A DNA stretch of 64,000 nucleotides from Isoetes taiwanensis (taxonomy: Eukaryota > Streptophyta > Lycopodiopsida > Isoetales > Isoetaceae): the NCBI GenBank assembly GCA_021234155.1, contig JAJEKV010000059.1:8562779-8626778 (forward strand), read 5' to 3'. This document shows, piece by piece, positions 59,252 to 64,000 of the stretch; position 1 is the first letter of the stretch; every line of letters begins with the position of its first letter. Made by a program: the position numbers and the translations under genes. The notes beneath the pieces were generated by a model. The model made no database searches. It saw nothing but the letters and a program-made list of their open reading frames with translations, and was not told the origin of the DNA.

Positions 59252-59280
59252 GCCCGGCAACGCCGGGCACCCGTTACTAG
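59252..59280 (+). mobile_element. Helitron 3' terminus (hairpin plus CTAG)
   Basis: Perfect GCCCGGC-AAC-GCCGGGC hairpin (59252-59268), then ACCCGTTACTAG followed by T. Differs from the end at 43.85 kb by one base in the hairpin, and the flanking TAT before and TATTA after also agree, so both come from one family. Confidence 0.82.
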
Positions 59281-62200
59281 TATTACCAAAGTACGAATTG
59301 GCTCTTTTTTACCACTGGGTATTCTATTCTTAATATTTGTATACATTCACTAAGAAAACAAAAGCATGTATTCATACAGGGCCTGTACAATTTCCATTAC
59401 TGATGTAACTACACAAAGCATTCTTCATGAATGGCTAATGTATTTTAGACAAAGAACATAATCACGTCAATCCCAATTGGTCTAGGCAATCGAAAGGCCG
59501 CAAGCCTCTTCTTGGTCCATATACAATTCATAAACAAAAGAAAACAAAACAACACAAAATAGAACCCCCATTTAAACCATTAATAAGCCCTGACACATGA
59601 AATGATCTAACAAGAAACATGAAAACACACTTTGGGCCACCGGAGGGCAACCCGTCGTCTTGCAAAGACCTTTTAATCTACAGACAAATACAATACATAT
59701 ATTAAGATTAAAGATCTAAAGGATGACATGTGAAGTGTTTGTATTTTGTCAAACTTGATAAATTTAATCAATATTGTGGGACATCTTAGCTCAATTCACA
59801 AGACGATATTGAATTCGTTGAGCATCATGGCTCATCAAGAGCACAAAACTTTAAAGATTAAACAATACAAAAAGCTTACAAATACAAATATCTTAATCTA
59901 CTAGTTATGGTGCCCAAATAAGTTGGGTATAAGCTATGAACCTCAGAAATAATAAACCAATGAAATTAATGATCCAAAAATAATAGAAAAAAAGTATTTT
60001 AATCATGTCCCTTTCAATTTTGTTTGTCGGAATAAATATTTGGGAGTGTATTGGTATATTTACACAATCACAATTACATTGACAACTTTTTTTAAATGCA
60101 AAGACAAACATATCGCATTTCATTGGTCATGCACACCATGAACGTAATTTTTTTCATGTCTAGTTTCACATTGTTTTCCAATATAGAACAAATAAGCTCC
60201 ATAGTCTATAGAAGGAGAAAAAAATTACAAATATCAAAACCATGGCATTAATTTAACCTCTTATTAAGACCATGAATGAGAGGCTTATTTGCACGTCAAA
60301 CTTTTGTGTGTAATACAAAGCTACTTGTTGTGCAACCACATCAATAAAATAGGGTACCGCTACCCTAAAATGTGCAAAAATAGTGATATTATAGTCTTTC
60401 AATCTTCTAGAGACTGATCCCTTGTGAAATTGTATCCTTATGCAAAAGCAATGATATTATAGCCTTCGATCTTCTAGAGACCGGATCCCTTATGAAATTG
60501 TATCCGATGCATATGTTAAGTTATTGATGTGGTTTTTGTTGGTTTTCACCACTTTATTGTTTTTTGTATTTGGTGATGTGAAACATATCGAAATGTGTGT
60601 CATGTATTTCAATATGAGATTTGTTGTATAATAGATACTAATACGTTGTATCATGTTTGTTTAATGAGGCCACAAAAAATGTACAAAATATTCCGAGACA
60701 TCAAAATGTGTGTGATGCATTTCAATATGAGAATTGTTGCCTAATGAACACTAATATGTTATATCATGTTTGTTTAATGATGCCATAAAAAATTATAAAA
60801 AATATACTGAGAGATATCGAAATGTGTGTGTTGCATTTTGTTACAGCACAAAAAAATTTTCCCAAAGGAAAATCCTAGCCCGCGTTGTTACTTGGGCCGA
60901 TCCGGATCATCACACCGTGGATCCCCGATCCCCATTAACCGACCTTATTGGCTTTGCTGTGTGGTAAAGTTCCCACAGAAGCCTGAATTCCTTCAAAGAA
61001 TCCCGGATTCCTTCAAAGAATCCTCCCTAGGTAGCACCAACCGGTTGCTCTACCTAATTCGATCCTTGGCAGTAGCAATCTGCCCTATGGGTCAAGCCTT
61101 GATCTGGCTCCTGGCAGCAACAATCTGCTTTAGGGCCACACCTACAGTCTCGGAATCCAAATCCGAGCTCAACGCTCAACTCTTAAATCAATCCTCTAAG
61201 TCTTATAGCAGAAGCCGGGCTTCAATACTTCTGATCCAGAATTCTCCCTGCTCGAATTCTTCCCCTAGGCTTTATAATACTCCATCTTGAGTTAACTAGC
61301 AAGTCCTGGCAGATCAAAACTGGCCAGGTTAGGCCTTGATTCGATCTGATTCCATGCCTTTGTGTCGAGAGATGCTATATTGGAGGTCCTTTTGGATTTA
61401 TTTCGTAATTTATATTATTCACAAAAATATCATCCTAGTGATGATGAAGCATCTTTAGTTATAGATGATGTTAAATGTGATGTTTAATGTATTGTGAACA
61501 CATGAACTTTCAATAACAAACAGTAATGATCATTTTTTAAAAGACTAAATTAAATAAATATTGTACTGCGTAATTTCTAAATGAGGGTGAAAACTGCACA
61601 AGTTTTGAACTAAGAAATATTTATAGTGCTTTTTGTTCCCATAAGGGCTTATTTGACACGACGTTATTTTGTGTGGATAAGGACCGATGCTTGCCCTTTT
61701 GGCTAGTTGGCTCCGTTGTATGTATTAGTTTTAGTTATTCAACATGACTACATCCTCGACATTTGCTCTTTTAACTAGTCTCCATTATATATTAGTTTTT
61801 GTTATAGGATGACTAAATATTTCCAGCTAGTTCTTTGAAAGTTCTATCCATAAAGATAGGTGAAGTACATTGTTGGTCTCTGACTCATTACAACAGTGTG
61901 ACGGCCTTAAAAAAATATCAAGATAAAAAACCCGAGCTATGGCGATGTAAAATATAACACAAATCTGCAACTAAAAGTATAATACAAATAGAGCCAATGT
62001 TTTTGTGCTTTCAAAGTGGATTCAAAGTAATTACATGTTTGATAATGTACGTGGAAGCGATTTAGTTGCCAAAATAGCCCTTTGTCTGCCAAACTATAGA
62101 CTCGCCTTTAATAATGGTAACTAACAAGTAATTCATTTACTCAAAATAACTAGACAAAGTTCGAATCAGTTAATGAGTCGATAGAGTAAAGATGGGTCGA

Positions 62201-63000
62201 GAAAGGGAAATGTTCGCGACTTTTGCCAAAATAACTGGAAGTCCTAATAAGACTACTTTGACCAATATAACCAGTGAGATAACGTGATTATTTTCCTATC
62301 TTAAATCTATGTTTTTTTTATAACCACCCATTCCATTGTTTTAGGATATGGTCTATGGTTTCAAGAATTGTCATTTTTACATCTATATCAAATCCTTCTG
62401 AAACCCCTTGTTATTGTGCTATGTATTGGTAATTCCATTCCATGTGATAGCAGAATGAAGGAGAAGATAAGGAAGTGGCACAGGAACGAGGAGCTAAACT
62501 TTCAATTTTACGTCCTAAAGGGACATTGTTAGATGGTAAATGTAAAATGCTTATCAACCCTAAGGCGACTCATTTGTTTAAAACCAAGTAGCACCTGGAA
62601 TTCTGGAGTTTATTTCCCCTCCATAATACAAATTTCAAAGGATAACCATTTGCTAGATACTGCGGCAAATGACGAGAAAGAGAACAAGCTCATATAAATA
62701 AGTGAGGCCCTAAGTGAGCAAGACCAAATAAATAAATAAATAAATATTCAACGACAGAGGTGACATGGACCTTGCAATTCTAACATCATTTTCTGGTCAA
62801 CATCTAAGCTTTTAAGTGAAGAGGGTTGCTTTAGACAGATTCAAACAAGAGGTTCTGCATAACAATAGAGTTATATAGGATGTATCATGTGAGCTTATGG
62901 CATTTAGACATAGAGATGAACTGTTGTAGATATATAATAAGGCTTCCTCTCAAGGAAAACAAGATGCATTTGATAAACTATAGTTCAAAATGAGGATCTT
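59281..63000. other. AT-rich spacer
   Basis: Holds a local repeat of about 130 bp (words AATGTGTGTCATGTATTTCAA at 60593 and AATGTGTGTGATGCATTTCA at 60706, CGAAATGTGTGTG at 60819), an ATCTTCTAGAGACYGGATCCC pair near 60401 and 60470, and an (AAAT)n microsatellite at 62725-62750. The 154-codon plus-strand frame at 60826-61290, Ser/Leu-rich, lies in a GC-richer patch but has no known motif. Confidence 0.4.
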
Positions 63001-64000
63001 AGATTCCATCTATGGGTGCTTTGTTTTTTTACCCACTCAAAAAATCATGTCGCGACATTGGTGCTTTGGGTAAGGTCTTTGATACCCATCATCAAATTTT
63101 TTTCGACCCTTCACATTTCGTCAGGCACTTCACCCGCCATAGCCAGCCTTGAGCGGGAGTCAAGATCCATCAGAATCGCTATTTTTGGCCAAGTCATCGA
63201 TCCCGAAATTTTAGTTTGCAATCTCCAATTCGAATTGGAATTTCCCTGCCCAATTCAAATGCTGCACCTTCAAAATTATGCTGTTTTAGCGTTTCTTGAA
63301 GAACAGCTATGGTTCTTGAGTTGAAAGATGAATTCCTTGCTTCTGTGTCCAAGCATTGTGCAAACGATGCCCTGAGAATGTTTGGCGGGCATGCAAGTGT
63401 TCAATCAACAATTCCAAACGATTTACGAGTGTTGTTCACAATTTGCGAAAATTACCTCAAGAATCACCTACACAAATCGAAGCCGCACTCACATTTCATC
63501 CCCAAATGCTGGATTTCACAAGGAATGAAGAAACTACATATGAAGTCGAAAATTCAAATCAAGAATTCCATCATGAAGATGAAAGACAAGGTAGTCCTTG
63601 TTAAATGCTTCTGCTATTAAATTGCTGAATTTTTTTGTTCTAAATTGCTGACTGATGTAATGTACTGCTTTCAGTGGAACAAAATTCATTCAATGGTGCT
63701 GCTTCAAAGATGGGTGCAATTTAAATTTGTTACTTGGTTTATAAAAACTAAACTGACATGCTAAAATTACAGGAGAATATGGTGGAATCTCATTGAGGAT
63801 GCTGAAGTTATGGATGTTGGCAATGCTGTAGAGGTTGGATCTGACTCTCATAGTACATGTACTTGCTATAATAGAGGTAGGTGCTATGAATCATGCAGGG
63901 CTTGCAAACCAAGAGAAATATGAAGCCTCTTTAAAAAAAAACAGGCCGAAATAAGGAGGATTCAAAGAAAGAAGAAAAGAGAAATAGATGCTGCAACTGG
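63001..64000 (+). other. Possible start of an unrecognised gene running off the window
   Basis: GC slightly higher than the spacer before it. Overlapping plus-strand frames at 63309-63620 and 63356-63604 (LTFHPQMLDFTRNEETTYEV, then ENSNQEFHHEDERQG) and a later Cys-rich stretch, STCTCYNRGRCYESCRACK (about 63852-63910), followed by KKKQAEIRRIQRKKKREIDA to the edge. Intron-like TTACAG and CTTTCAG sites lie between. This could be exons of a gene whose remainder is outside, but frames do not join cleanly and I recognise no family. Confidence 0.25.

Noticed and set aside
60826-61290. 154-codon frame as a membrane protein
   Set aside because: Hydrophobic stretch is short, no family motif, no start context or splice neighbours to support it.

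Overview
The window is nuclear DNA of a land plant. The evidence is an intron-rich Sen1/senataxin-type helicase gene, an NB-ARC immune-receptor gene, pseudogenes of typical plant families (cinnamate 4-hydroxylase, BTB/POZ-NPH3, membrane steroid-binding protein), a plant-type Helitron, several LINE remnants, and long AT-rich spacers full of short tandem duplications. The lineage cannot be fixed from sequence alone. The NLR N-terminus and the LINE content would fit a non-flowering plant, but that is only a guess.

Layout. 1-5 kb: repeat-like spacer, a broken C4H fragment on the minus strand, and small tandem repeats. 5.0-9.7 kb, minus strand: a complete 13-exon helicase gene that I could assemble in frame to about 1201 residues; both its Walker A and Walker B motifs sit on microexons of 14-20 nt. 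9.7-21 kb: gene-poor spacer with a repeat rich in GGGGAGGTTTCC, a TATA-containing promoter- or LTR-like block near 12 kb, an acidic low-complexity reading frame near 16 kb, and a three-copy repeat of about 288 bp near 20.5 kb. 21.1-26.2 kb: a decayed autonomous Helitron (Rep plus Pif1-like helicase), then a SINE-like pair. 27-36 kb: tandem duplications, a second GGGGAGGTTTCC cluster, and remains of two LINEs. 37-40 kb: a strikingly GC-rich LINE ending in a CCTT-repeat tail; a 3' fragment of the same family lies inverted at 47.4 kb. 40-49 kb: spacer with satellite-like repeats, one Helitron 3' terminus and a polypurine block. 49.1-53.3 kb, minus strand: an NB-ARC gene of about 631 residues, followed downstream by a very GC-rich array with a period near 75 bp that reads, in broken frames, as leucine-rich repeats. 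54.2-57.3 kb, plus strand: NPH3 and MSBP pseudogenes. 57.3-64 kb: mostly spacer, with a second Helitron 3' terminus at 59.28 kb.

Only two genes look intact: the helicase (RNA/DNA helicase, nucleic-acid metabolism) and the NLR (intracellular immune receptor). They are independent and far apart; I see no operon-like or cluster logic. Both have an apparent GC-AG intron. The rest is transposons and dying gene copies. All exon joins were made by eye from splice signals, reading phase and family motifs, and were not checked against transcripts.
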